The position numbers were made by a program, and so were the translations under genes. Positions 16,778 to 29,100 of a stretch of DNA of 64,000 nt are shown in pieces. The stretch's first letter is position 1. Each line of letters begins with the position of its first letter. Under the pieces are notes generated by a model. That model was not told where the DNA came from. It ran no database searches and saw nothing but the letters and a program-made list of their open reading frames with translations. The stretch lies in contig VXCM01001397.1 of the NCBI GenBank assembly GCA_014773175.1, positions 47,864 through 111,863 of the forward strand, read 5' to 3'. The stretch comes from Lucifuga dentata (taxonomy: Eukaryota > Chordata > Actinopteri > Ophidiiformes > Bythitidae).

Positions 16778-16788
16778 TGCGCATGCGC
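16778..16788. promoter_or_regulatory. NRF1 site in the rfx7 promoter
   Basis: TGCGCATGCGC is the core NRF1 palindrome. It lies 358 bases upstream of the rfx7 ATG, in a TATA-less, increasingly CpG-rich setting typical of housekeeping promoters. Confidence 0.5.
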
Positions 16789-17145
16789 TGTGCAGTAGTC
16801 AGTCCTTCTCATGCCCATGCACTGTAATCTCGCTCCAGCACCAGACCGGAGGTACTCAGCTAGTTGTTTTCCAGAGCTCCACGCGTGTCTAGGGTTTTAC
16901 TTAATTCGGTGCGCTTCCTCGTGTTTGACAGTGACCTGTATGTTTATTGTACACCCTTTTTCTCAATCAAGAGTTGTAAGTTGAAGCGAACGATGTCAGA
17001 GGAGGAGGACCGGGTGGCAACAACAACAACAGGGCGCGCTGCTGCCCTTTTAGTACCACACCGTCCTCTGGTCCGTGTTGTGTGACCCTGTTGGGTAAAG
17101 ACTCTTTCCACCCCTCCCGTCCAGACCAGTCCCAGGCGCACTGTG

Positions 17146-19663
17146 ATGGCTGAGCAGGACCCCCAGGAACAACTGGGCCGAGGGGCGGGGAGCCTGCCTG
17201 CCTTGCCTGCCCTGCCCAACGTGCTGCCCGCGTCGCAAGACGCTGAGGCTGGTTCTCTGCAGCTCAGGATCAACAACTCTATCTGGTAAGGAGGACCAGC
17301 TTGTAGAATGTCACGTGAAATTCTGTCTTAAATTGAATTCACAACCTGCTGTTTAATTGATTTTGATTATTAAAATCAGCGACGAGATGATGTGTCCAGT
17401 CTGGAAATCCAGAGCAGTTGAATTAATGATGTCCTCAGGTGACATGTTGGAGAATTGGTTCACTGACACTGATTAACGCACTGGGTTTATAGGCTTTGTT
17501 TGACGCAGATCAAAATGAGTTCTGTGTGGATGTAGGTATTATAAATGGGAATCAGAAAAATCAGAAAAAGTCCCATATTCCTATATCTAAGCAAATATTC
17601 AGTCAATTAATAGCTGAAAATAACCTTCACCCTGAATTACAAGCTGCCCTCATGGTTCCTTTAGTTCCTTGTGTGAGGTCTGCAATGGTTCAGTTAACTT
17701 GACATGTTTAATATTAAAGTAAAGTTACCAATCAGTATTCAGTTTTCCAACATGTATCAAAACACTAAATGCTACATTTAGGAAACTTAACACAATACAT
17801 ATGATGATATATAATAATAATGGTATAATAATGTGTTGTATAATAGTGTAATAATATTATAGTAGTATAATAATCCAGAAACTATTTTGTTAAATATCAT
17901 TCACATCCTATAGATGCTCATAACAAACCTGACAAAATATCAAAAATAATGCCAACATTACCTGTTCTCTAATAATCTCCTCAAGTTGCTTATTTTTATC
18001 TCATGAAAAACCAAAAACTGTAAAAGTGTTAAATCTGCAACAATATAAACATGTCTGCAACTTGTAGCGTGTAGTTTATATCTGCACCTGTACAGCCTGT
18101 GGATGTGGGGACATGCAGCCAGGGAAACAGATTCAGTTGTATTTGTAAAGTTATTGTCATTGACATGGAATTGTCTTGGTTGATTAAATAATGTCAAACT
18201 GAAAATAGTTTAAGCTTAAAGAAATTATTATATTTTAAGAAGCAATTCCAGATTTTCCCATGTGATGACTTCTGACTGAGGGGAGACTTCAACACATCAA
18301 TATAGGAGTACAAACTGAACACTCTCATAAGTGCTAGAAGAGCAGTATGTCAAGAAAGAGAAATAACATGTGTTATCATTTACACAATAAACAGCCTTAA
18401 ATGACAAAATGCTGAATTGCCAGAAACCTCAAAAGTTCAGACTTCAAATGTCTCCAGGAAAGGAAGGGAACACAAACACCTCAGATCAAAACAGAACATC
18501 CAGTAGAATGACACTGATGCCGGAGTATCAGTAATATACTGTATCATGAGACAGAATTCTATATTTTGATGTTGTTTTGTCCTGTCTCTAAATGCTGTAC
18601 AGTGAAGAGGATTAGAAGAGAAATGCAGACATTTACCTCAGTGACCTGCTACTGAGTTGTTCTGCTCTTAGTCTGGGTCACCAAGTTCATTTGCAGTGGG
18701 ATCAGAGCATGCGGGACATGAGCATAGATGCATATTGTATATAAACATATAGCACAGCCCACATAGATATTTTTAAATTTGAAACTTTTTTTTTTTTTTT
18801 TTTNTTTTTTTTTTTTTTTTTTCTTTGGATAATGACTGTTGACTAAAAATTTATTCAAACAAGTGTAACTGCAGACAGGGAATTGTAGTATTTCTTCATT
18901 GATGCAGATGTTTTAAGAAAATCTTTCAAAATGGTTTACATATCTGCAAATATAAAAAAGAGGAGTGAAAATTCAGAGTTTGAAATGTGTGTATCAAGTG
19001 GCCTAAATCTTAACTGCATGTTAAATAGCAAACTCAACATTAAACGTTTGGAATGCTAGAAAGCCTTGAAGATTCTCAAAGGAAGATATTGTACCCTAAA
19101 ATGAAGTGGTGTTGTTAACTTTTATTTTGACCAAATTTTAGAAGGTCATTCACTTGTGAAAACCTCAACAGAAATGCAACAACATGCTATGAATGTGACT
19201 ATCTAAAAATCAAAGTTTATGGACTATAGCTGTGATATAGCATGTTTGAGCTGAATTTGAATTAAATACTACACACGCATACATATCACATTAATGCCAG
19301 CCATTATTCAAAGAATCCTACTGGGGTGATACATTTTATAATTGTTTTAACTTCATTCTTTGTTTTTCCTTTGAGGAAAAAAATAATAATAACCTGGTTC
19401 ATCTTGATGGATTACCTATCTCAAGCAGATACCAAGTTTCTACAAGGTGACTTTTATAGCATACTGGAATGAATTGAAACTAGTAGCTGTCTGGAAGGTA
19501 GGAAAAGCATACAAATAAAAGTTACAGCTCTAGTAGTACGCTTTGAAAAATGGTTGGCGTGTATGTGGGTAGTATTTAGTGGCCTCAAATGCAAAAAACA
19601 CTGCTATGGTCCTTTAAATTTAAAAAAATTGTTTTAGTTTAGTGGAGATGGGAATCCAACATG

Positions 19664-19725
<62 letters not shown>

Positions 19726-22443
19726 TGTCATCGCATGTATCAGGTGATTTCCTGCAAGCAAAAACAAAACATTTTTGATATATGAAGATTATATAAATAT
19801 GAGAAGACATTGGCAGGATACAGGTTGAACAGGAAATGCAAAAACAATTTGTTATAACATAAAATTAAGTGAAAGTATTTTACATGTTGGTTTTAGTCGA
19901 ATGACCCCCGAAAAAGACATCGGAACAAAAGACCCTGTAAACATATCAAAGTTTTTTCTGTCCCTTGGCTGGCGATGCAGGAGCAGCAGCCTGTAAATTA
20001 ATTAAAATTAATTATTAATAATTTTATTAATTAAATTGTTACACATCTAATTGTGTTTATAAAATTCCAGACTGAAGAGTGAAATTCAGTTTTGCAAAAA
20101 ATAAATCATTCTTTGAACCAAACAGCCACTTCTAGGAATGTGTCATGTTATACAAAGTTATTTTGTTTAAAATGTTATGGTGTATAACAGAGGTTTGGTA
20201 GTCCTCTGGGAAACTGCAGAGACACAGAGAAAGGAAGCATTTGGGGAAAAATAACTCGAGTTCTGATAGTTTTCATTCAAGCCAACTAGTCAGATGCTGA
20301 TGTACACCTAGATAGAACTACAGGATGTCATTTAAGGGATTAGTTGAGATGATCTATGCCAAATCTTTATTTTTATACCTATTCCTGATCTCTGCAAAAA
20401 GTGGCCTTCAGTATCTTTCAGTTTACCTGCCAATGTCTTCCAAACAGCTTAATGAAGGACTGTCAGCACTGTAAAATCCTTAGTAACAGTAAATTAAAGT
20501 GAATTGTTGTTGTGATTACTTAGAGCAGTCTCCTGATTCTGACCTAAGAGTCTTTAAATGTGACCTGCCTTCTGTCTCAGAGTAACAACATCCCAATCTG
20601 TCTACAGCTTAGGAATTAGACTGGAGAAGTTAATCGTGTATCTGGTTTGACTGTTTACAGTGTCGCATTGGCTTGAATTGATGTAGAGAATTAAGATTTT
20701 AATGATATTTAAAATTCTGGAGGAACAAAATTTGGATCCAGTGTATATGCTGGATGCATACATGGATGGCTTGACAAAAAAAAAAAAAAAAAAAAATCTA
20801 CTTGACTTGAAAGGTAAATGCCATCCACTGCTAAGTTTTTACCTAATTACATGCTCAAGTGTAGGACCTTATACTTGTTGCCTTTTTATTTTTTACTCAG
20901 TTTTGCTGTGATTTGACGTAAGTGAAATGCATGGGTTTGCTCTGTGCTTTTTTTGCCTGTGTGATCTTTGTGTATACTCTGTATGTTTGTGTTTGGCCTC
21001 TTTTTACTGAAGGATAAAGGCTTTCATACATTCTGCAACTGAATAACATCACAATGCACATTTGGCAATATTATTAAAGGATATTTCATTGCAACTTTAG
21101 TTTTTGTATCTTTAAAAAAAAATAGATCTAGCCATTGAGATTCAACATGATTGCTAATATCTGTGCACTAGGTGTCTCTAGTTTCAGAGTTTGCAACATT
21201 ATTACTGGGGTCTGAATGATAAAATTCTGTTTGTCCAGGAGAATGTTAATGCAGTGCCTGTCTCTGTTTTTACATATGACAACATGTGTTCTTGGTGGTG
21301 GGATACATGACCTGAGAGATGCTGAAGGGAGGGTTGTCCCATGCCAAACATTCCACTGCTATATAAATAAATACACTTTAGACGCAGTCTTCATGTTTCA
21401 CTACCTTCATTCTAATTTATTTTATGTCTCTGTTTTCCAGCAAATCTGTACAATCAAAAGTGGAAAGCATTTTGGTAAGTTTTTGTTTTTTTTTGTTTTT
21501 TTTGAGAGTATTCTTGACTAATGAAAATTACAACCTGTAATTTTCATTTAATTGTTTTTCTTTGTTAGAAAAATATATATATATATATATTTTGTATTAG
21601 TAGTTCAAGCACACTGAAGCACACACCAAAGTCATTACAAGAGCCTTAGTGGTTAAAATGTTAAATATGTCCTGAGAGTAGCAATGGAAGAATAGTCATG
21701 GGGTCATTAAAATGAAAAGCCTTGACTACATAAAGTTGTTCAGTAAATTTCAAGACAGTTGGCCTATTACATTCTGATCTTTCATGTGTAAAGTTAACAT
21801 TTTGACCTGAGGGTGGCGCTCGAGGGGAGACTATAAAGTGTTCAAAACTAACAGTTCATCCTCTGGAGAACATCAGTGTGCTTCATAAATGTCTTGGAAA
21901 TCTGTCAATTACATTTGGCATTTGTTTTCCAAGTAGAATTTTTAGCCTGATGGCTGAGCTAGAGGAAAGGTCGGGAGGTCACCAAAATCACTACCGATGA
22001 TCCTCTGGGAGCATGACTCTGCAGAAGATTTTAAGGCAGTTGGGCCAGTAGTTTTGAAAATCTTGTTTGTGGATGAACTAATTAACTGGGCCAAAATTGG
22101 TTACGCTGGATAGTAGATATGTATATTTGTTATGTGTTATATAAGTTATTATGAATTTGTCAGTTGTCATAATGTTTATGGTTTATACATATATATTGTG
22201 ACATTATGCTGTATGGATAGTGATTGTAGTAGAGCACCACATTGCTTTTCTAAAGTAATAGTGTGCTCAACTTTTCACAGAAAGTACAGAAGCAGATGCC
22301 ATTTAGCTTAGAATATCAACAGAATACCCCAATATCATGCTGCAGCTTTTAATACAAGATGAAAGAAAACCTCCATGCTGAAATACATTGTGGAATGGAG
22401 CCTAATGTGAATGGAATGGGTTTGGTTGTCCTCATATAAATCC

Positions 22444-22474
<31 letters not shown>

Positions 22475-25400
22475 TCATGCAGTTGTTAATAAAGATGGGT
22501 TTGTCTGCCCCCCACCGCCAAAGTCCATGTGTCTGCAATGGTGGGTCACATTAAAAGTGCAAAGATGTCCCACGAATAAACTGTAAAAAGGTTTTAACAA
22601 AGCTGTATTTGAAATGGAGTTGATATAAGATGGGGAGATAAAAAAAAAATCTATTGCTTTCTGTCATTACTTGACAGTGCTAATTGATTACACCAAATTG
22701 TGTTTATCTCTCTTCCTCCTGGCTAAGCCTACTGAGTGAATGTAAACTTCAGGCGAGCTGTCGTTCTCTAACAACAAAGAAGAGAATAGAAAAGATAAAG
22801 GGAATAAAGTTTATTCTTAGTAGCCAATTGAAAGGGATGAAGAGCTTTATGTGAAAATATGTGTTGGCAGTCTGAATGTGTGCATTCACATCACACATAT
22901 GACAGCAGCCTGTCCTGCAAAAAAAGACTTAACAGCAGGGTATCGGTTGAAGTTCAGCTTACAGGCTGCTGTCAGAACCTGTCTGGCTCCATGTATCTGT
23001 CTGCAGCCAAGTCTGGCTCCACTGTGAAGCTGCAGTATATTTTCCCCTCCATACCTCCACACTGCCAGAGGCTGAGAGTCAGTATAAAACTTTGTCCTCT
23101 GTCCTTCACGCCTCCTGGGCATTTTCCACATATCATATTTCTTTGGTCTGTTATTGTTGTCTGTCTGTTGGTCTGAAACATCTCAGTATAAGTACCTAAT
23201 GACATTTTTAATTACCGTAAGCCTGGTTCTGGGGTGGGGGTNGGGGTGGGGGGGCAGTGTGTAAAGTAAATGATTTCCAGATATGTTTCCTTCAAACAGC
23301 CAGAAATAGTAAACACGCATGCTGAATAACTGGTAAAGTAAAGCAGATAAATGATAACATCCTATATAAATAGATTTATCTGTAATGTCCAGAAATTAAC
23401 AGTATATTCAGGCTGCTAAAGAAAGGAGGATCAGAAGAAAGAAAGAAGCTTTTATACTTTATACCTCACATTATTTACATCCTGCAATCTCTTTTTCTTT
23501 GACCTAGTTCACGTTACACATTTACCAGTGACTGATAACCACTTAAAAATATGACATGGTAATGCAATATTTCTGGACTTGACAAGCTGAGGTAGACCAC
23601 GGTAATGCATCATTAAACAATTAATTGGCCCATGATAACATTTTGAGGTCCAAAAAGGACCAGTTCCTCCAAATTAGGTCAAAAGAAAGTTGCATTTGTC
23701 TGTTTGAAATGAGATAGCCTCATCAATATGTTGACAAGTTGACATCTTGGGTCTTAAATTTGGGAAATTGAAGATGCCAGCTCCTGAACTTGGGTTGTGG
23801 CAGTAGTCACACTGATGAGATAGTTTTACCTTAAACAGCCGGTTGGAGACTCTCTACTCCACACCTACTCAGCAGTTGTCACCATAAATTTAAGAGAAAT
23901 CCTCTACTATCAAGGATCCAGGAAGCAGACCCAACAACGTGCAGGCAGCTGAGCCCACCTTGTTAGCACTGGTCAGCACTGAAAAGCCCACACACATTTC
24001 TTCAAAAAGAAAAAGCGACAGAGATAACTAAATGTTAATTAAAGATTTTTGGGTTGCTTCTGTGTATTCACTGTGCAAAGCTTAAATGGAACCGTACAGA
24101 CAGTCGTGAAGGTCTTGCATGAGTGGTTTATGTATTGTGTATTGGTAGCTGAGAGCACACACCTCCTGGTTAGAGTTACTGGATAATTGGAAAGCTCATA
24201 TGCAACATGGTGCTTATGGGATGAAATAAGATTTGTCCTGTCCTGGTTTCACGAGGAACGGTATATATTCCCATACTTGGATCAGTGGACCAGCTTTTTA
24301 AGTTGGGAACACTCAGTCCTTATGCACCCAAAGTGAAAATTGTGTTCTTGGCATGAAGTCAAACTGGTTCAATGTGTGCATCAGACTCCAGCCAAGATGC
24401 ACACTGTCCCTCCCCTCTTTTGTAATTTTCATAGTCAGGACGTCAAAGCACAGGCTAAGGTCTACAGAGTGGCCAGTTTGGAGATGTGAGGAATATTATC
24501 TCCTCTGTTTGCAGATGATGTTCCCCTTGCAGTTTCAGTGGAGGACTTAGCTGGTTTAATTGAAAAGAAATAAAATAATCAATAATTTTGACTACATAAA
24601 TAGGTTGACCTATAGATGAAAAAAATAAGTATTTTGAGTATTTCTCAACTGATCAGAATTATGAATACAGGCCAGTTTCATTCCAGTTGTTACAATTATT
24701 ACTGATGTAAGCAAACCTTTAATAGTATTGAAAATAAAGTTATAATTGTTGTCAAGTGATAATATGACATGTCAGTCAGTTTGTGAGTGACAGCACAGCC
24801 AACTGTGTGTTAGTTAATGTCCCTGACCTCTTACAAATACTTGCTGTTGGCTGTTTATGGGAATCAAAGTATTAATGAAATGCAAGAATATAGAGAAGCA
24901 TGATGCTGAATTTTCTCCTGCAGGGTTAGAGCGTTGCATCGTGTTGTCTGCTGCTTTCTACAGCAGCACATAAGCTGCTCCATTCTGACACGATCATGTT
25001 TCTTTTTCCTTTGAAGAGAGGTGTTACAAATGCTGAGCGCGTTTGTGGGTCAAGGCCTTGCTGAGGACGTAGAGTTAGTACTCTCTAGCCATGTGTGGTG
25101 TGTGTGTGTGTGGAGGTAGGAGATGAACATGATTTCATAACACACAAAAAATGTTCACAGTTGAGAGTGCATTGTCTGTGTTTATTCTGTGATTTAATTT
25201 ATTTATTCATGGCCACTAGCTTTGCTGTTTAATGGTTTCTTAAAGGTTGTGGAGATTGGATTGATCTGAGACCTCAACACAGAATGAAAAGTAGCCCCCC
25301 CCCCCAATATATAAAAAGTACGACTTTGATTATGTGTCTAAAATTTACACCGTGGACTCCCTTGATAAAGGCCACATGGTCTAAACACTGGTTTACTGGT

Positions 25401-26081
25401 CATTTTGTATTTTTTCTTGTCTGTGTTTTATTAAAAACATAAATATGCTTAATTGTTCATTGGGCTTAATTTTTTAACTTCATTGTATTTGGGTAATTTG
25501 TTTATGTGTTGTTAGCGTCATATTTCTACTGCGGCTAGGCCAGCACCACAGTTTACCCTTTTACTGTTGTGAAGGTGGCTTAGCTGTGGAGCTGTGTCTT
25601 TGTCATCATTCAGTCTTATTCGTACCTTTTACTATTCTGGTCAGACAAGAAAAAGTTCAAGAATTAATCCTGCTTACAGAATGTTTGTTCAGCAGTTACA
25701 ACAGGAGTGCCTCTGCCATTAAAACTATTTTGTTTTTGTCCATTTTAATATTTTTACAGCAAGATGTGGAAAAATTCTCAGACATTGAAAAACTCTACCT
25801 CTACCTTAAGTTGCCTTCTGGACCCAACAGTACTACTGATAAAAGGTAAAATATGTCTATTTTTTAGGCAGCATCCATAGAAATATGGACAGATGGGTTC
25901 AGATGGATTATTTATAAAATAGTAAATAACTAAAATGATTAATACTTGCTAAAAGTACAAATTTCCTATGCTGTTGTTAGAATTTCTATTATGTTAATGA
26001 TATACAGCAGTGTGAATGACTTTTAATCATACAAGTCATCACACATTTTTACAAGTTGATTACAATATGTATGATGGTGAT

Positions 26082-26119
<38 letters not shown>

Positions 26120-29100
26120 GTTTTACAGTGTTTTTTTTTTCACAGCTGTATTTTAGTATTTTTGATGTCCTTGTTGTTTTCACAGTAAATTCATATACAA
26201 TCCTCAGTGCTGACCCCTACCAACACAACATAACAGCTTAGAAAAAGATTTTGTCAGGATGATTTTTACAGGATTGAGTTTAGAAGGACTTAAGCCAACA
26301 TCTTACTTTTACTTTTTCACTTGTCAATCGTTAATTAATAGCCCACATCTTTTCTCAGTGACCAGAGTGCTGTGTCATCAAGCCGCACACAGCAGATGCA
26401 TGCATTCAGCTGGATCCGCAATCATTTAGAGGAATATCCAGAGACCTCGCTTCCCAAACAGGAAGTTTATGATGAGTACAAGTAAGTATAAATAGTAAGC
26501 TAAAGGTTGGAATCAAGAGGGATTTTTCTTCTCAGTACTTTCCCATTTTCTTTAATAAGAACACATTTTTGTTGTTACCTTATTGAGACATAATCATGCT
26601 GGTGATTTTGCACGTTTGAGCCCAATAATACTAACCCTATACATGTAACATTATTGCCAACCATTTTCATAACATAAAACTAGATATTAGTTTTTGTGGT
26701 ATTTTGCCAAATCCCCCAGTCTTTAAAAATCACATTTTCAGGTGATACACCCACCTGAAAATTCAATGTTCCGCCTGCTAATGTTAATGTTTGAGTGTCT
26801 TTCTTCTCCAAATCACTATGAACTGCAGTATCAGTATAAATAGATGCTGCAGGCACGGGAATCACTGAGCACCATGTGTTGGTAATATTAGAATGGAAAG
26901 TATGAGACAGTCACTGAAATGCTTTGGCAGTGTTATGTAACTGTCTTTTAAACTTTACAAGAACAGAAATACAGTGGCCCCCCCAGATATATTGGCACCT
27001 TTAGGACAGATGGGAGAAGTGGCTTTAAAGAGAAGTAACTCCAAACAAATAGTAAAATTATTTTTATTTTATTATCTAATAACCACAGTTTTTACAGTGG
27101 TTTGTTACAAAAGCCACTTAGGTTGTCCCAAGATTATTATTTAATTGCCATTCAATAGCTGCTATTCATACATGAAATTGTGTCTCAGCCTCCTTAGCTG
27201 CTGCACAGTATGCACTCTTGGATGCAAGTGCTGTGATACCTCCATGATAATCATAAAATAATCATATCAGGAGCTGCTTGAGTGCTGTGGGGTTTGAAAT
27301 AGTATTAAGGAGATACATTTCAGATTAATTTTCTTTTCCCTCCTTTTAACGCTTTCATATAATTCAGACAGCAGTTTGCTCTATATTGAACCAAAATAAA
27401 CAGAGTCAAAGATTATCTATAATTGAAAAGTTTGTGGCAAGAAGACTAGTGAGAGAACTATGATTTCACCAAGCAGCAACATTAAAACGTACATAAGTTT
27501 GTTCTGGAATGAATGGAACAAATATGTGAGCCACGCAGATGTATCTATAATACATTGTGTAAGATGATAATGCAGAAGATGTACTGTAAACCAGAATACA
27601 AGTTGAGTCTGCATGATCCTCATTTCACAAATTTGTCAAACCATTAATCTCTAGTTGATGTAACTGTGTTGTGCTTGATTTTACATTGTGACTTTTATCA
27701 CTTCATCTTCACTAATTATACTAATAATAATCGTTTTGATGGTTTGATGGTTTTAAATTGTTGTGCTGATATGCTTTGGCTTTATGATTTAAATCATAAA
27801 GTGGCAAAGTGGCATTTTTTCCATGTTCATGCTATATAATTTACATTTTAACATGTTATCTCTTACAGGAGCTTCTGTGACAATCTTAATTACCATCCGC
27901 TGAGTGCCGCAGACTTTGGGAAAATGATGAAAAATGTTTTTCCCAACATGAAGGCGCGTCGACTTGGCATGAGAGGAAAATCAAAATATCCTTTGCTGGA
28001 ATGGATTGTACAGTATGGCCTCTGTGGACTCTGGTCACAGACCATCTGCTGTTGCAGTTCATAAGCTCTCTAAATATAGATGTGAAATGAAATCAAATAA
28101 AGTCCCCCCTGCCTGGGGAGCAGCAGTATAATACACAGTCCTCAGTAGAATCACTGTAAATTTGACCTTCATGATGCTTTTTTTGGGTGTCATTTAAGTA
28201 TGGTTCACTGCCATTTTTATGTGAAATGTGAAGTATGAAATGAGGTCATGGCTTATTTTATTTTATTGACTTACTTTTAAAATCTTAAAAATAACTACGT
28301 CTGCTGTTTTTTTTTTAAATGTGATTCTTTTTCAAAAATAAGCTAAACTTTGTTTATCTATGTTGCAAGGGTCCTTTGCGTCCCACACAATTTGTTTATA
28401 ATGACTGTATGATATACAGTATTTTTATAATTATTGTTCATATGATATATATTTGTTTTTCAGTGCTCCTACTTAGATCAAATTACTTACTTTTTAAAAT
28501 ACACGTTGCAATTGTTATACACGAAAGATGCAAAGTTATTGTACTATGAAGAGAAACGTACTGGAATCATTTGTTTATTTGTCTTAACGCCAGCTTACAT
28601 ATTGCTATAGTGGACTCAGGAAGAAGGTCTTTATTCATACGCCATCATTGCCGACCCTGGATCTCAGTACAACAGGGGATGGAGTAAGATACTTTACCAT
28701 TTCAGAATTAGCTGCTTTAGTTTTGTCTCATTGTCATGATGAAGACTGTCCTTCATGTAACCACATATCTGCTTTGTATAGCACCAGTGCGACATGCTGG
28801 AGTCACCAGGCCAGCTGAGCAGCATGAAGGAAGATGTGCGATTTGCAGCTTGTGATCTTGTGTGTGAGTGGGCTCAGAAGGTGCTGAAACGCCAGTTCGA
28901 TGCTGTCGAAGACTTGGCCCGCTTCTTAATCAACAGTCACTATATTAGCAACAAGTCTGTGGCAGCCCTTACCATCATGAGTGGCAAGGCAACAGGTAGG
29001 AGACAGTCTGCATGATGCTTGTGTTAAAAAAAGGTAATAGTGGCATCTGGTGGCAGTTGCTGCTTACTGCTCTCATTGCTTTGTTAAAAGACCATACCAG

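Larger units (their letters stand above)
16173..17145. promoter_or_regulatory. Divergent interval between tex9 and rfx7
   Basis: About 970 bp separate the two start codons. From the tex9 side the interval holds an X-box palindrome, a GC-containing stretch, AT-rich sequence and an ATT microsatellite. Near rfx7 come an ATTGG box (about 16760), an NRF1 palindrome and increasingly CpG-rich sequence running into coding exon 1. No TATA box was seen near either ATG. The rfx7 transcript probably starts around 16800-16990. Confidence 0.5.
17286..21440. other. rfx7 intron 1 (4.2 kb, repeat-rich)
   Basis: No coding exon was recognised. It holds a T-homopolymer with N at 18804, a MITE-like element at about 19219-19618, a compound TG/AG microsatellite, an AT-rich palindromic stretch around 19995-20040 and an A-tract near 20777. 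Confidence 0.7.
21475..25759. other. rfx7 intron 2 (4.3 kb)
   Basis: No exon was recognised. It contains (AT)n runs at 21573-21590 and 22443-22470, the degenerate repeat at 21660-22075, a G-rich tract with N at 23242 and a C-tract near 25296. Confidence 0.65.

Noticed and set aside
16864..17085. Open frame upstream of the rfx7 start
   Set aside because: It lies in the presumed 5' UTR or promoter in a frame unrelated to rfx7, with no homology recognised.
27981..28100. Ordinary GT-AG splicing after rfx7 exon 5
   Set aside because: No GT near 27985 keeps the RFX domain in frame with the next exon, while AT-AC does so exactly.
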